DNA of 64,000 nt. Source: Allobosea sp. TND4EK4 (lineage in GTDB: Bacteria > Pseudomonadota > Alphaproteobacteria > Rhizobiales > Beijerinckiaceae). Numbering within the stretch: the first letter of the stretch is position 1; each line of letters begins with the position of its first letter. The position numbers were made by a program, and so were the translations under genes. Below, in pieces: positions 10,624 to 20,601 of the stretch. The stretch covers positions 155,588 to 219,587 of the forward strand of contig NZ_FTMO01000007.1 of NCBI RefSeq assembly GCF_900156025.1, in the 5' to 3' direction. Under the pieces are notes generated by a model. It saw only the letters and a list, made by a program, of their open reading frames with translations. It searched no databases and had not been told where the DNA came from.

Positions 10624-10735
10624 GGCGATGGTCCTTCCCTGAACAGGCGCGCACAGGACCAGAGCGGGAGCGGCAGGGCAATCGCCGCAGCCGTCAGTCA
10701 AGGGCTGCACCCAGCGCAGGCCCGCGGCAGACCCG

Positions 10736-10768
10736 AAACAAAAATGCCCGGGCGTCGCGCCCGGGCAT
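10736..10768 (-). terminator. intrinsic terminator of typA
   Basis: On the minus strand an 11-bp perfect stem (plus-strand arms 10744-10754 and 10758-10768, loop of 3) is followed at once by a run of five T and then GTTT. It begins 6 bases beyond the typA stop codon. This is a textbook Rho-independent terminator. Confidence 0.93.
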
Positions 10769-10773
10769 CGGTA

Positions 10774-12597
10774 TCAGGCCACTTCGGCCTTCTGCTTCTG
10801 CGAGCGCTTGCGCTCGTTGGGGTCGAGGACCGCCTTGCGCAGGCGGATCGACTTCGGCGTCACCTCGACCAGCTCGTCGTCGTCGATCCAGGCCAGCGAA
10901 CGCTCCAGCGTCATGCGGATCGGCGGGGTCAGGCGCACGGCCTCGTCCTTCGAGGTGGTGCGGATGTTGGTGAGCTTCTTGCCCTTGAGCACGTTCACCT
11001 CGAGATCGTTCTCGCGGGTGTGCTCGCCGACGATCATGCCCTGATAGACCTTCCAGCCCGGCTCGATCATCATCGGGCCGCGATCCTCGAGGTTCCACAG
11101 CGCATAGGCCACGGCCTCGCCGGTCTCCATGGCGATCAGCACGCCGTTGCGGCGGCCGCCGATCTCGCCCTTATAGGGCATGTAGTCATGGAACAGGCGG
11201 TTCATGATCGCGGTGCCGCGGGTGTCGGTCAGGAGCTCGCCCTGGTAGCCGATCAGGCCGCGCGTCGGGGCATGGAAGGCCAGGCGCAGACGGTTGCCGC
11301 CGGAGGGGCGCATCTCCAGCATGTCGGCCTTTCGCTCCGACATCTTCTGCACGACGACGCCGGAATGCTCCTCGTCGACGTCGATGATGACCTCCTCGAT
11401 CGGCTCGAGCAGCTGGCCGCTCTCGTCGCGCTTCAGCACCACGCGCGGACGCGAGACGCCGAGCTCGAAGCCCTCGCGGCGCATGGTCTCGATCAGGATG
11501 GCGAGCTGGAGTTCGCCGCGGCCCGAGACGATGTAGCTGTCCTTGTCGGTAGCCTCCTCGATCTTGAGCGCGACATTGCCCTCGGCTTCCTTCAGCAGGC
11601 GGTCGCGGATGACGCGGGTGGTGACCTTGTCGCCCTCGGTGCCGGCCAACGGCGAGTCGTTGACCATGAAGGTCATCGAGACGGTCGGCGGATCGATCGG
11701 CTGGGCCTCGATCGGCTCGGTGACGGAGGGGTCGCAGAAGGTGTCGGCGACCGAGCCCTTCACCAGGCCGGCGATCGAGACGATGTCGCCGGGGATCGCT
11801 TCCTCGATCGGTGTGCGCTCGAGGCCGCGGAAGGCGAGGATCTTGGTGATACGGCCGGTCTCGACGGTGGAGCCGTCGCCCGAGAGCACCTTGATCTGCT
11901 GGTTCGGCTTGGCGGAACCGGAAACGACGCGGCCGGTGATGATGCGGCCGAGATAGGGGTTGGCCTCCAGCAGCGTGCCGATCATGCGGAACGGGCCTTC
12001 CTCGATGCGCGGCTCGGGCACATGGGAGAGGATGAGGTCGTACATCGGCGCCAGGCCCTGGTCCTGCGGGCCGGCAGGATCATGCGCCATCCAGCCCTGC
12101 TTGCCCGAACCATAGAGGATCGGAAAATCGAGCTGCTCGTCGGTGGCGTCGAGGGCGGCAAAGAGGTCGAAGACCTCGTTGATGACTTCGGTGGTGCGGG
12201 CGTCAGGCTTGTCGACCTTGTTGATCGCGACGATGGGCTTCAAGCCCAGCTTCAGCGCCTTGGAGACCACGAACTTGGTCTGCGGCATCGGGCCCTCGGC
12301 CGCATCGACCAGCACGATGGCCGAGTCGACCATGTTCAGGATGCGCTCGACCTCGCCGCCGAAATCGGCGTGGCCGGGCGTATCGACGATGTTGATGCGC
12401 GTGTCCTTCCAGACGACCGAGGTCGCCTTGGCCAGGATGGTGATGCCACGCTCCTTTTCCAGGTCGTTGGAGTCCATCACCCGCTCGATCACGCGCTGGT
12501 TGTCGCGGTAGGTGCCGGACTGCTGCAGGAGCTTGTCGACGAGCGTCGTCTTGCCGTGGTCGACGTGCGCGATGATCGCGATGTTGCGCATGGACAT
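10774..12597 (-). CDS. typA: ribosome-associated GTPase TypA/BipA
   Basis: This 607-residue translational GTPase binds ribosomes under stress and helps 50S assembly. The G1 motif [10 protein letters not shown] is at about 11-20, followed by RGITI, DTPGH and NKVD for the G2 to G4 elements. The EF-G-like domains II, III and V follow, and the basic C terminus ([12 protein letters not shown] region) matches BipA. Two ATGs are possible, at 12597 and 12591; the first is used. The gene is followed by a strong terminator and preceded by a 155-base spacer with a parS-like site, so it appears monocistronic. Confidence 0.96.
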   Translation of the reverse strand: MSMRNIAIIAHVDHGKTTLVDKLLQQSGTYRDNQRVIERVMDSNDLEKERGITILAKATSVVWKDTRINIVDTPGHADFGGEVERILNMVDSAIVLVDAAEGPMPQTKFVVSKALKLGLKPIVAINKVDKPDARTTEVINEVFDLFAALDATDEQLDFPILYGSGKQGWMAHDPAGPQDQGLAPMYDLILSHVPEPRIEEGPFRMIGTLLEANPYLGRIITGRVVSGSAKPNQQIKVLSGDGSTVETGRITKILAFRGLERTPIEEAIPGDIVSIAGLVKGSVADTFCDPSVTEPIEAQPIDPPTVSMTFMVNDSPLAGTEGDKVTTRVIRDRLLKEAEGNVALKIEEATDKDSYIVSGRGELQLAILIETMRREGFELGVSRPRVVLKRDESGQLLEPIEEVIIDVDEEHSGVVVQKMSERKADMLEMRPSGGNRLRLAFHAPTRGLIGYQGELLTDTRGTAIMNRLFHDYMPYKGEIGGRRNGVLIAMETGEAVAYALWNLEDRGPMMIEPGWKVYQGMIVGEHTRENDLEVNVLKGKKLTNIRTTSKDEAVRLTPPIRMTLERSLAWIDDDELVEVTPKSIRLRKAVLDPNERKRSQKQKAEVA

Positions 12598-12660
12598 GCA
12601 GGTAGGGCCTTGTCTTCAAGGCCACGGGCCGGTCAGGGGCGAAGCCCCGCCGGCGCAGCC

Positions 12661-12676
12661 TGTTTCACGTGAATCT
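12661..12676. promoter_or_regulatory. parS-like ParB-binding site (degenerate)
   Basis: The 16 bases TGTTTCACGTGAATCT match the widely conserved chromosomal parS consensus TGTTTCACGTGAAACA at 14 of 16 positions; the two mismatches are in the right half-site, while the CACGTG core and the entire left half are exact. It lies in the typA upstream spacer, outside any gene. ParB binds such sites near the replication origin. Whether this degenerate copy is bound is unknown. Confidence 0.55.
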
Positions 12677-12707
12677 GGAATTCGTTGCGCTGCACATAAA
12701 CGCTGGA

Positions 12708-12750
12708 GGGCGTTTCGGCAACCGCAGCCCGTGCCGAAAGGTGAACGCCC
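12708..12750. repeat. imperfect inverted repeat beyond the TAXI gene
   Basis: Two arms containing GGGCGTTTCGGCA and TGCCGAAA...AACGCCC can pair with one bulge. The hairpin begins 3 bases past the TAXI gene stop (minus strand). It has no T-run after it, so it is a weak terminator candidate or an mRNA 3'-end stabiliser. Confidence 0.45.
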
Positions 12751-12752
12751 CC

Positions 12753-14045
12753 TCAGTCCTCGGCCAGCACCCGCTGCCTTTCGGCCACGGCGCGGCCGAC
12801 CTGGTCGATCGCCAGCCGGTAGGCTGCGAGCGCCGCGACGTCGAGATCGCCCTTGGCGTAGTCGGTCAGCACGCGGCTCAGGATGATGTCCGCCTCCCGG
12901 CCCAGCCCCAGCAGCTCGGCCTCGTCCTCGCAGGAGCGGATCACACCCAGCAGCGTCAGCAGTTCGTCGAGCCCCTGCATCGCGCGGCGGCGGCGGTTGG
13001 CGCTCTCGCGGCCGAGCAGGGCGGCCCCGCCGGTGCCGACGCCGGACAGAACCATGGCGCCGATATAGAACCAGTCCCCATAGCGGTCGAAGAAACTCTC
13101 CTGCTCGCCGTCGATGTAGGCGGCCGCACCGGAATGGACCGGGAGCGGGGCGTCCTTGTCTGTCGCTGGCGTCTCGAGCGCCTGGATCGCTGGCAGCTCC
13201 GAGGCCAGCGTGAGGCGCAGATCGAGGATGTCCTTGGTCAGCTCCCCGACGAGATTATCGTCGAGGCTCTGTGCGGCGACCAGCCGGGAGGTAATCGAGA
13301 TCGTCGGCAGGCTCTCGGCCGGACGGGGCGGATCGCCCCCCAGCGCCCCGCGCACGATCTCGCCGGTTTCGATCGCCCGGTAATGCGCCGCCAACGCAGC
13401 GGCCTCCCGGATCGGGATCAGGACCGGGTCCTCCCCCCAGGCCGAGCGCAGCCGCTTCAGCCCATCATTGTTGGTGTGGGAACCCACGGCATGGATCGCG
13501 AAGAAGGCGTCGATGCGCCTGTCGCGGGCGGCCTGGACGATCTCGTCCTGGTTCAGGCCGACGATCCCCAGCTCGTCAGCACCGACTTCATACTGGGCGA
13601 GCACCCGCTTCAGCAGCGCGATGTTTCCAGCCGGATTGCGCGAAACGCCCACCCTGCGCCCGCGCAGGTCGGCGATGCGGCCGATCCCGCTGTCCTTGTT
13701 GGTGATGAAGAAGGGGTAGCTCCGGCGCGTGATCAGCACCGTGTCGGCCCTGGACGGCACCGCGATGTCCGGGCGCAGCATGGCGAGCTCTGCCTGGCCG
13801 TCATCGACCTTCTTCGCGCTGTCGTCCGAGCCTTCCGTCAGGATCAGCCGCAACCTCACCGAAGCCTTGTCGCGGTTGAGCCCCTGCACGAAGGCGGCGG
13901 CCATCCGCGCATCCTCCGATCCGAGCGGCCCGACAGCGAGCCGCAAGGTGCGAGGCTGGGTGAAGAGGTAAAAGGCCGTGGCCGCCATGCCGGACAAGGC
14001 GAGGAGGCCAGCCAGCACCAGAAACCCGCGCCGCCCCATGCCCAA
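12753..14045 (-). CDS. TAXI-family TRAP solute-binding-like protein with C-terminal membrane segment
   Basis: The 430-residue protein has an N-terminal signal-anchor (residues 6-28) and a TAXI-type periplasmic binding domain (TLRLAVGPLGSEDARMAAAF through about residue 300; GRRVGVSRNPAGNIALLKRVL). It then has a second membrane helix at about 325-345 and a cytoplasmic helical tail of about 85 residues that is charged and looks like a coiled coil. Canonical TAXI proteins feed a fused 4TM-12TM TRAP permease, but no permease gene is adjacent. The tethered layout with a cytoplasmic tail suggests a sensor or partner-binding role rather than simple transport; this is inference. The gene is preceded by a short spacer shared with divergent trpF. 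Confidence 0.8.
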   Translation of the reverse strand: MGMGRRGFLVLAGLLALSGMAATAFYLFTQPRTLRLAVGPLGSEDARMAAAFVQGLNRDKASVRLRLILTEGSDDSAKKVDDGQAELAMLRPDIAVPSRADTVLITRRSYPFFITNKDSGIGRIADLRGRRVGVSRNPAGNIALLKRVLAQYEVGADELGIVGLNQDEIVQAARDRRIDAFFAIHAVGSHTNNDGLKRLRSAWGEDPVLIPIREAAALAAHYRAIETGEIVRGALGGDPPRPAESLPTISITSRLVAAQSLDDNLVGELTKDILDLRLTLASELPAIQALETPATDKDAPLPVHSGAAAYIDGEQESFFDRYGDWFYIGAMVLSGVGTGGAALLGRESANRRRRAMQGLDELLTLLGVIRSCEDEAELLGLGREADIILSRVLTDYAKGDLDVAALAAYRLAIDQVGRAVAERQRVLAED

Positions 14046-14175
14046 TGCCTTGTCCCCCTCAGCCTCGCGCCAGCATGGCTTCTCTCGCGATGATGTCGCA
14101 AGTGCGGCATGACCGTAACGGCATGCACCTTGCGCGGCCTCATGCTAAGAGCCGCGGCGAAGAAAGGTTCCGCGC

Positions 14176-14837
14176 GTGCTGATCAAGATCTGTGGCCTGT
14201 CCACACCCGAGACGATGGAGGCGGCTCTTGCAGCCGGCGCCGACATGATCGGGCTTGTGCTTCATCCGAAAAGCCCGCGCCATGTCACGATGGAACAGGC
14301 CGTCGAACTGGCCGGCATCGCACGCGGCAAGGCCGAGATCGTCGCGCTGATCGTCGATTGGGACGGGACGCGGGCCGCGGAGATGGCGGGCATGCTGAGG
14401 CCGGACTGGCTGCAGCTCCACGGATCGGAGACGCCGGAGGCGGTGGCCGGCCTTGCAGCGGCCAGCGGCCGGCAGGTGATGAAGGCGCTCGGCATCGCCG
14501 CCGCGGACGACCTTGGCGGCATCGCACGCTATGCCGGCGTGGCCGACCGCATCCTGCTCGATGCCAAGCCGCCGAAGGACGCGGCCTATCCCGGCGGGCA
14601 CGGCCGGCCCTTCGACTGGGGCCTGCTCGCCAGCCTCGACCCTGCGCTGTCCTTCATGCTATCGGGCGGGCTCGATCCGGCGAATATCGGCACGGCGGTC
14701 CATGTGACCCGACCGGCCGGTGTCGACGTATCATCCGGTGTCGAGAGCGCTCCGGGGGTCAAGGATCCGGCCCGGATCGTGGAATACGTCGCAGCGGCCC
14801 GCAAAGCCGCAGCCTCGGTGCAAGAAGGTTCGAGCGC

Positions 14838-14841
<4 letters not shown>
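14176..14841 (+). CDS. trpF: phosphoribosylanthranilate isomerase
   Basis: TrpF catalyses the Amadori rearrangement of phosphoribosylanthranilate to CdRP in tryptophan synthesis. The 221-residue barrel protein starts at a GTG with the invariant KICGL catalytic-cysteine motif (Cys at residue 6), contains [12 protein letters not shown] and LQLHG, and ends with the phosphate-binding [10 protein letters not shown] and GVDVSSGVE motifs. AAAGG upstream gives a modest ribosome-binding site. Its stop overlaps the trpB start by ATGA, showing translational coupling. Confidence 0.96.
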
Positions 14842-16055
<1,214 letters not shown>

Positions 16056-16122
16056 GCTCTTTCGGCAGGCCAGTTCTCTTGGCGTCGTCCGGACTCGACT
16101 CCTGCGTGCAATTCGGCAAGGC

Positions 16123-18102
16123 TTGTCGCGACTGGCGGCACAGCCGGAACGGATTGCGCGAGGTCTGGCCGATTTGGGCGGCGCGGGGGCGAACGAAGCG
16201 GAGGATGCCGAGCGGCGAGACTTCGCTCTGCCGGTCGAGCTCGCATTCCTTCAACGCCACGGCCTGTCGCCCTCTGGCCTGTCTGCAGCCGCGACGCGAG
16301 CCACGCGCAATGGCACGTCGCCTCTGCGCGAGGCCTACGCGCTCCGCCTGATCGACGAGGACCGGTACTACCGCGCCTTTGCGGCCGAGCTGGCACTACC
16401 CTTCTGCGAAAACGCCTTCGCACTCGCGGCTGGCGGCGAGTATGAGGCAGTGCTGCGAGCCGGTATCGCGCCCGGCGCGTCAAGTCAGACCGGGCACTAC
16501 CGCTTCATCCTCGCGCCGCAGGAGGCCGGGCTGCGCAGGATGATCGAGGCCGGACCGCGGGCGCGTGACGACGTGGCCGTCACGACGCCCCGTCGCTTCG
16601 CCAAGGCGCTGCGCCTGGCCAATGCGTCGGACGTCGCTCTGCATGCCGCCAATCTCGACGAGGCGGGTCTTGTCCGCGACAGCGCTCGGCTGAAGGCCAG
16701 TCGCGGCCAGAAGATCGCCGCCGGGGTCGCCGTGGCGGCCGCAGCGCTGGGAGGCGTCCTAGCGCCGCTGGAGGCGTTCTTCACCCTGGCCCTGCTGCTT
16801 TGCCCGGTCTTTCTCGGCCTGATCCTGCTGCGCCTCGCCGCGTCGATCGAACCTGAGGCCGAGGACCTCTGGCGCACCCAGCGCTGGCGCCTCGACGATG
16901 CGAGGCTGCCGGTCTACACGGTCGCGATCCCGCTCTATCGCGAAGAGGCCGTGCTCGACCAGATGCTGCGCGGGCTGGCGGCGCTGGACTACCCTGCCGC
17001 GAAACTCGACATTCGCCTGCTGATCGAGGCCGACGACGACGGCATGCGGGCCGCCCTGGCCCGGCTCCGGCTGCCCGCGCATGTCACGGTGGCGGTCATG
17101 CCGCCCGGCCAGCCGCGCACCAAGCCGCGTGCCCTCAACCTCGCCCTGCGTGAGGCGCGCGGCACCCTCTTCACCATTTTCGACGCCGAGGACATTCCCG
17201 ATCCGCAGCAATTACGCCTCGCGGCTGCGCGCTTCCAGCGCGCGCCGGCGGAACTCGCCTGCCTGCAGGCCCGGCTCGTCATCGACCATGCCGAGGAGGG
17301 GCTGCTGCCGGCGCTGTTCGCGCTTGAATATGCCAGCCTTTTCGAGGTCCTGAATCCCGGACTGCTGACGGCGGGCCTGCCGATCATGCTCGGCGGCACA
17401 TCCAACCATTTCCGCACGCAGGCGCTGCGCGCGGTCGGCGGCTGGGACGCCTGGAACGTGACGGAGGATGCCGATCTCGGCCTCAGGCTGGTCAGGGCGG
17501 GCTATCGCATGGGCGACCTGCCCTCGGACACGCGGGAGGAGGCGCCAGTCAGCATCAAGGCCTGGCTCAGGCAGCGCTCCCGCTGGATCAAGGGCTACAT
17601 GCAGACGGCGATGACGCATTCGCGCGCGCCGCTCGCCCTGCTGCGGGAAGCCGGGCCTGCCGCCACAATCACCTTCACGTCGCTGATCATCGGCACGATC
17701 GTGACGGCCCTGGGCTTCCCCATTTTCGCGCTGGCGACGATCGCCGCCTACTGGGAAGGGTCGGTCTTCTCGCCCCCGACGCCCTTCGTGACGCTGACCT
17801 CGGCCTTCGCCACGACGGTCTGGCTGCTGGGAGCGGTTGCGCTCTTTGCGCCGCCTGCCGTCGGCGCCATCCGGCGGCGCGATCCCGGCCTGCTGCTGCT
17901 CCTGCCGATCCTGCCGCTCTATTACGGGCTCGTCTCGATCGCCGCCTGGATGGCGTTCTACGAGTTCTTTGCGCGGCGCTTCGCCTGGAACAAGACCGAG
18001 CACGGCCTGGCTCGCCGGCGGCAGGCGCCGGGGGCGTCCGAGGAGCCTAGAAGTGGCGCAGCCATTCGGCCGCCGCCTGCGCCGGCGGCTGCTCGATATT
18101 GA
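16123..18102 (+). CDS. membrane glycosyltransferase family 2 with extra N-terminal domain
   Basis: The 659-residue protein is a processive-type GT2 enzyme. An N-terminal soluble region (about 1-190) includes ALRLIDEDRYYRAFAAELAL, which resembles the N-terminal domain of GspE/MshE-type proteins. Two membrane helices lie at about 196-235. The catalytic domain has VAIPLYREEAVLDQ near 267, EADDDG near 302, FDAEDIPDP near 352, EDADLGLRL near 447 and the QRSRWIKGY acceptor motif near 483. About four C-terminal helices follow from residue 514. Relatives make cellulose, glucosyl lipids or other envelope glycans; the product is unknown. No ATG or GTG is available near the start, so a TTG at 16123 is used with low certainty. 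The 3' end overlaps the convergent SCO gene by 56 bases. Confidence 0.82.
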   Translation: MSRLAAQPERIARGLADLGGAGANEAEDAERRDFALPVELAFLQRHGLSPSGLSAAATRATRNGTSPLREAYALRLIDEDRYYRAFAAELALPFCENAFALAAGGEYEAVLRAGIAPGASSQTGHYRFILAPQEAGLRRMIEAGPRARDDVAVTTPRRFAKALRLANASDVALHAANLDEAGLVRDSARLKASRGQKIAAGVAVAAAALGGVLAPLEAFFTLALLLCPVFLGLILLRLAASIEPEAEDLWRTQRWRLDDARLPVYTVAIPLYREEAVLDQMLRGLAALDYPAAKLDIRLLIEADDDGMRAALARLRLPAHVTVAVMPPGQPRTKPRALNLALREARGTLFTIFDAEDIPDPQQLRLAAARFQRAPAELACLQARLVIDHAEEGLLPALFALEYASLFEVLNPGLLTAGLPIMLGGTSNHFRTQALRAVGGWDAWNVTEDADLGLRLVRAGYRMGDLPSDTREEAPVSIKAWLRQRSRWIKGYMQTAMTHSRAPLALLREAGPAATITFTSLIIGTIVTALGFPIFALATIAAYWEGSVFSPPTPFVTLTSAFATTVWLLGAVALFAPPAVGAIRRRDPGLLLLLPILPLYYGLVSIAAWMAFYEFFARRFAWNKTEHGLARRRQAPGASEEPRSGAAIRPPPAPAAARY

Positions 18103-18643
18103 AGGCGCCGACGAAGCCGCCGTCCTTGTCCATCAGATAGACCAGCGCGGTGTGGTCCATCGTGTAGTCACCGTCCTTGAGCGGCACCTTCTTGGCATAG
18201 GCGCGATAGGCCTTGATCGCCGCATCGATCGCCGGCCGATCGCCGCTGAGGCCGACGATGCGCGAGTCGAAGGAGCCGAGATAGCTCTTCATCGTCTCGG
18301 GCGTGTCGCGCTCGGGGTCGACCGTGATGAAGAGCGCCTTCAGCTTCTTCGCCTTGTCGCCGTCGCCGGCGGCGCGCAGCACTTCGGAAATCTCGAAGAG
18401 CTTGGTCGGGCAGATATCCGGGCAGTGGGTGAAGCCGAAGAAGACCAGGAAGGGCGAGCCCTTCAGATCGGTGTCCGAGAGCGGCTTGCCGTCCTGCGTG
18501 GTCAGGGTGAACGGCCCGCCGACGCTCGCCGTTCCGGAACTGGTCGTCCGTGCACCGGGCGAGAAGGTCAGGATCGCGGCCGCGGCCAGCGCGAGCGCGC
18601 CGAAGAGGAAGACGACGAGGGGCAGGACGAGGCGGCGGTTCAC
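18047..18643 (-). CDS. SCO1/SenC-family copper chaperone
   Basis: SCO proteins deliver copper to, or reduce cysteines of, the CuA site of cytochrome c oxidase. This 198-residue protein has an N-terminal membrane anchor (about 5-26) and a thioredoxin fold with the copper-binding CPDIC motif (Cys74 and Cys78) in FGFTHCPDICPT. The distal histidine is in DYTMDHTALVYLMD, so the metal site is complete. A 58-residue membrane protein gene lies 30 bases upstream and is probably co-transcribed. No oxidase genes are adjacent. The 3' end overlaps the glycosyltransferase gene tail to tail. Confidence 0.92.
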   Translation of the reverse strand: MNRRLVLPLVVFLFGALALAAAAILTFSPGARTTSSGTASVGGPFTLTTQDGKPLSDTDLKGSPFLVFFGFTHCPDICPTKLFEISEVLRAAGDGDKAKKLKALFITVDPERDTPETMKSYLGSFDSRIVGLSGDRPAIDAAIKAYRAYAKKVPLKDGDYTMDHTALVYLMDKDGGFVGAFNIEQPPAQAAAEWLRHF

Positions 18644-18673
18644 GATGGATATCCGAAAGATGGCCGCAGGCGG

Positions 18674-18850
18674 CTAGAAGCAGGCGACGATGGCGGCGAT
18701 CAGCCCGTCGGTGAAGAGGCGGCTGCCCTCGCGCCACCAGAGCAGCAGCCCCGTCAGCAGCAGTGCGAAGGCGCCCGCGCAGAGCAGCAGGATGCCGGTG
18801 CGGCTCGACGAACCGTCTTCAGATCCTGAGCGGGGTTCGACCTCGGCCAT
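18674..18850 (-). CDS. small single-pass membrane protein upstream of SCO
   Basis: A 58-residue product reads from an ATG at 18850 to a TAG at 18674-18676. It has a short polar acidic N terminus (MAEVEPRSGSEDGSSS), one strongly hydrophobic helix at about 19-39 (GILLLCAGAFALLLTGLLLWW), a charged turn, and a second short hydrophobic C-terminal stretch. The frame ends 30 bases before the SCO start, so the pair looks like an operon. I do not recognise a family; tiny membrane proteins accompany SCO and oxidase assembly genes in many bacteria, so a role in copper delivery or oxidase assembly is a reasonable inference only. Confidence 0.6.
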   Translation of the reverse strand: MAEVEPRSGSEDGSSSRTGILLLCAGAFALLLTGLLLWWREGSRLFTDGLIAAIVACF

Positions 18851-18919
18851 GGCTCATGAATAGCGCCGAACCCCGCTTCATGAAAGCGGCCGGGTGACGC
18901 AGGGCGTTCTCGCCGTCGG

Positions 18920-20035
18920 TCAGTCGATGAAATGCTTCGAGAGCTTGAGCGCCTGGCCCTGATAGTTCGACTTCAGTCCGGAGCCGTAGAGGGCTTCCGG
19001 CCGCGCCGCCATCGCCTCGTAGACCAGCCGGCCGACGGTCTGCCCGTCTTCGATGATGAAGGGCACGTCCCGCGAGCGCACCTCCAGCACCGCGCGCGCG
19101 CCGCGCCCCCCGGCCGCCGCGTGGCCGAAGCCGGGATCGAAGAAGCCGGCATAATGCACCCGAAATTCGCCCACGAGCGCGTCGAAGGGCGTCATCTCGG
19201 CGGCATAATCCGGCGGGACGTGGACCGCTTCCTTCGAGGCGAGGATATAGAACTGTCCAGGGTCTAGGATCATGGCGCCGGAGCGGTCATCCGGGATCGG
19301 CTCCCAGAATTCGGCCGCGCGATAGGCGCCGACGCGGTCGACATCGATCAGCGCCGTGTGGTGCTTGCCGCGATAGCCGAGCAGCCCCCCGAAGCCGGAG
19401 AGATCGACGCTGACGGCGACGCCGCCCTGGAAGGAAGGCACGGCGGCCGAGACGAGCGTCTCGCGGGCGTGGACCTCCTCCAGCGCGCGATCGTCGAGCC
19501 GTGTCTCGCCGGAGCGGAATCGGATCTGCGAGAGCCGCGAGCCACTGCGGACCAGAACAGGGAAGGTACGCGGCGAAATCTCGATGAAGAGCGGGCCGTC
19601 ATAGCCGTCCTCGACGAGATCGAACTCGCGGGCGCGATCGGTGATGACGCGGGTGAAGACATCGAGCCGGCCGGTCGAGCTCTTGGGATTGGCAGCCGCC
19701 CGCAAACCCTTCGGCAGGCTCAATCCCTCCATCAACTCGGCGATATAGACGCAGCCGGTCTCCAGAACCGCACCTTGCGTCAGGTCGATCTCATGCAGCG
19801 AGAGATCCTCGATACGGCTGCGCACCGTACGCTCCGGCCCCGGCAGGAAGCTGGCGCGAACGCGATAGGCGCGGGCGCCGAGCCTGAGATCGAGGCTCGC
19901 CGGCTGGATCTGGCCATCGGCCGGCGGATAGGCGAGCCGGATCGCGCCCTGCTCGATGAAGGCGCGGATGGAGCTGTCGGGCTGGATGCCGGGATTGAAG
20001 GGCAGCATGCGTGTTCCGGGAGGATAATCGGTCAT
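18920..20035 (-). CDS. dcd: 2'-deoxycytidine 5'-triphosphate deaminase (long alphaproteobacterial form)
   Basis: The enzyme deaminates dCTP to dUTP for thymidylate synthesis. At 371 residues it is the long form found in alphaproteobacteria, in which two dUTPase-like barrels are fused, roughly twice the length of E. coli Dcd. Recognisable pieces are QPASLDLRLGARAYR near the N terminus, NPKSSTGRLDVFTRVI, and GFFDPGFGH in the second half. The ATG at 20035 is chosen; the 37 codons before it are not conserved in character. It is divergent from apaG across a 128-base spacer. Confidence 0.9.
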   Translation of the reverse strand: MTDYPPGTRMLPFNPGIQPDSSIRAFIEQGAIRLAYPPADGQIQPASLDLRLGARAYRVRASFLPGPERTVRSRIEDLSLHEIDLTQGAVLETGCVYIAELMEGLSLPKGLRAAANPKSSTGRLDVFTRVITDRAREFDLVEDGYDGPLFIEISPRTFPVLVRSGSRLSQIRFRSGETRLDDRALEEVHARETLVSAAVPSFQGGVAVSVDLSGFGGLLGYRGKHHTALIDVDRVGAYRAAEFWEPIPDDRSGAMILDPGQFYILASKEAVHVPPDYAAEMTPFDALVGEFRVHYAGFFDPGFGHAAAGGRGARAVLEVRSRDVPFIIEDGQTVGRLVYEAMAARPEALYGSGLKSNYQGQALKLSKHFID

Positions 20036-20163
20036 TGCTAGCGAAGGCCGCGTCAAAGGCCAAGGCAAGGCGGCACGATGGAGCGCCGCTATGACGCGTT
20101 GTCCACGCTCGTCTGAACTGCACGGACCATTGACGCCCCGGCTCACGCCACCATAACTGGCGC

Positions 20164-20601
20164 ATGGCGAAGGATCGACAGAGCGCGGGCCGGCAAGAGA
20201 CTCAGGCCGTCTATCGGGCCGAGACCCATGGCGTGCGCGTCACCGCCGAGCCGCGTTTCATGGAAGCGGAATCCTCGCATGAGCAGAGCCGCTATTTCTG
20301 GGCCTATGCGATCGAGATCATGAACCTTTCGGGCGACGTGCTGCAATTGCTGACCCGGCATTGGACCATCACCGATGGCCGGGGCCAGGTCCATGAGGTG
20401 AGCGGCGAGGGCGTGGTCGGCCAGCAGCCGGTCCTGCGTCCGGGCGAGAGCTTCAGCTACACCTCGGGCTGCCCGCTGGCGACGCCACACGGCTCGATGG
20501 AAGGCGCCTACACCATGCAGGACGAGCGCGGGGCAACCTTCGACGTCGCCGTGCCGCTGTTCCCGCTCGATTCCCCTTATGTGAAGAAGGTCCTGCATTG
20601 A
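20164..20601 (+). CDS. apaG: ApaG domain protein
   Basis: The 145-residue product is a stand-alone ApaG domain, an immunoglobulin-like fold. It shows the family hallmarks RYFWAYAIEIMNLSGDVLQLL, HWTITDG, VSGEGVVGQQPVLRPGESFSYTSGCPL and GSMEGAYTM. Loss of ApaG affects Mg/Co efflux in Salmonella, but its molecular function is not settled, and it binds pyrophosphate-type ligands in some relatives. Its last codons overlap the argE start as TTGA, so the two are translationally coupled. Confidence 0.93.
   Translation: MAKDRQSAGRQETQAVYRAETHGVRVTAEPRFMEAESSHEQSRYFWAYAIEIMNLSGDVLQLLTRHWTITDGRGQVHEVSGEGVVGQQPVLRPGESFSYTSGCPLATPHGSMEGAYTMQDERGATFDVAVPLFPLDSPYVKKVLH

Noticed and set aside
14109..14837. 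trpB extended upstream through trpF
   Set aside because: That portion is an out-of-frame reading of trpF; the trpB start is the ATG of the ATGA overlap.
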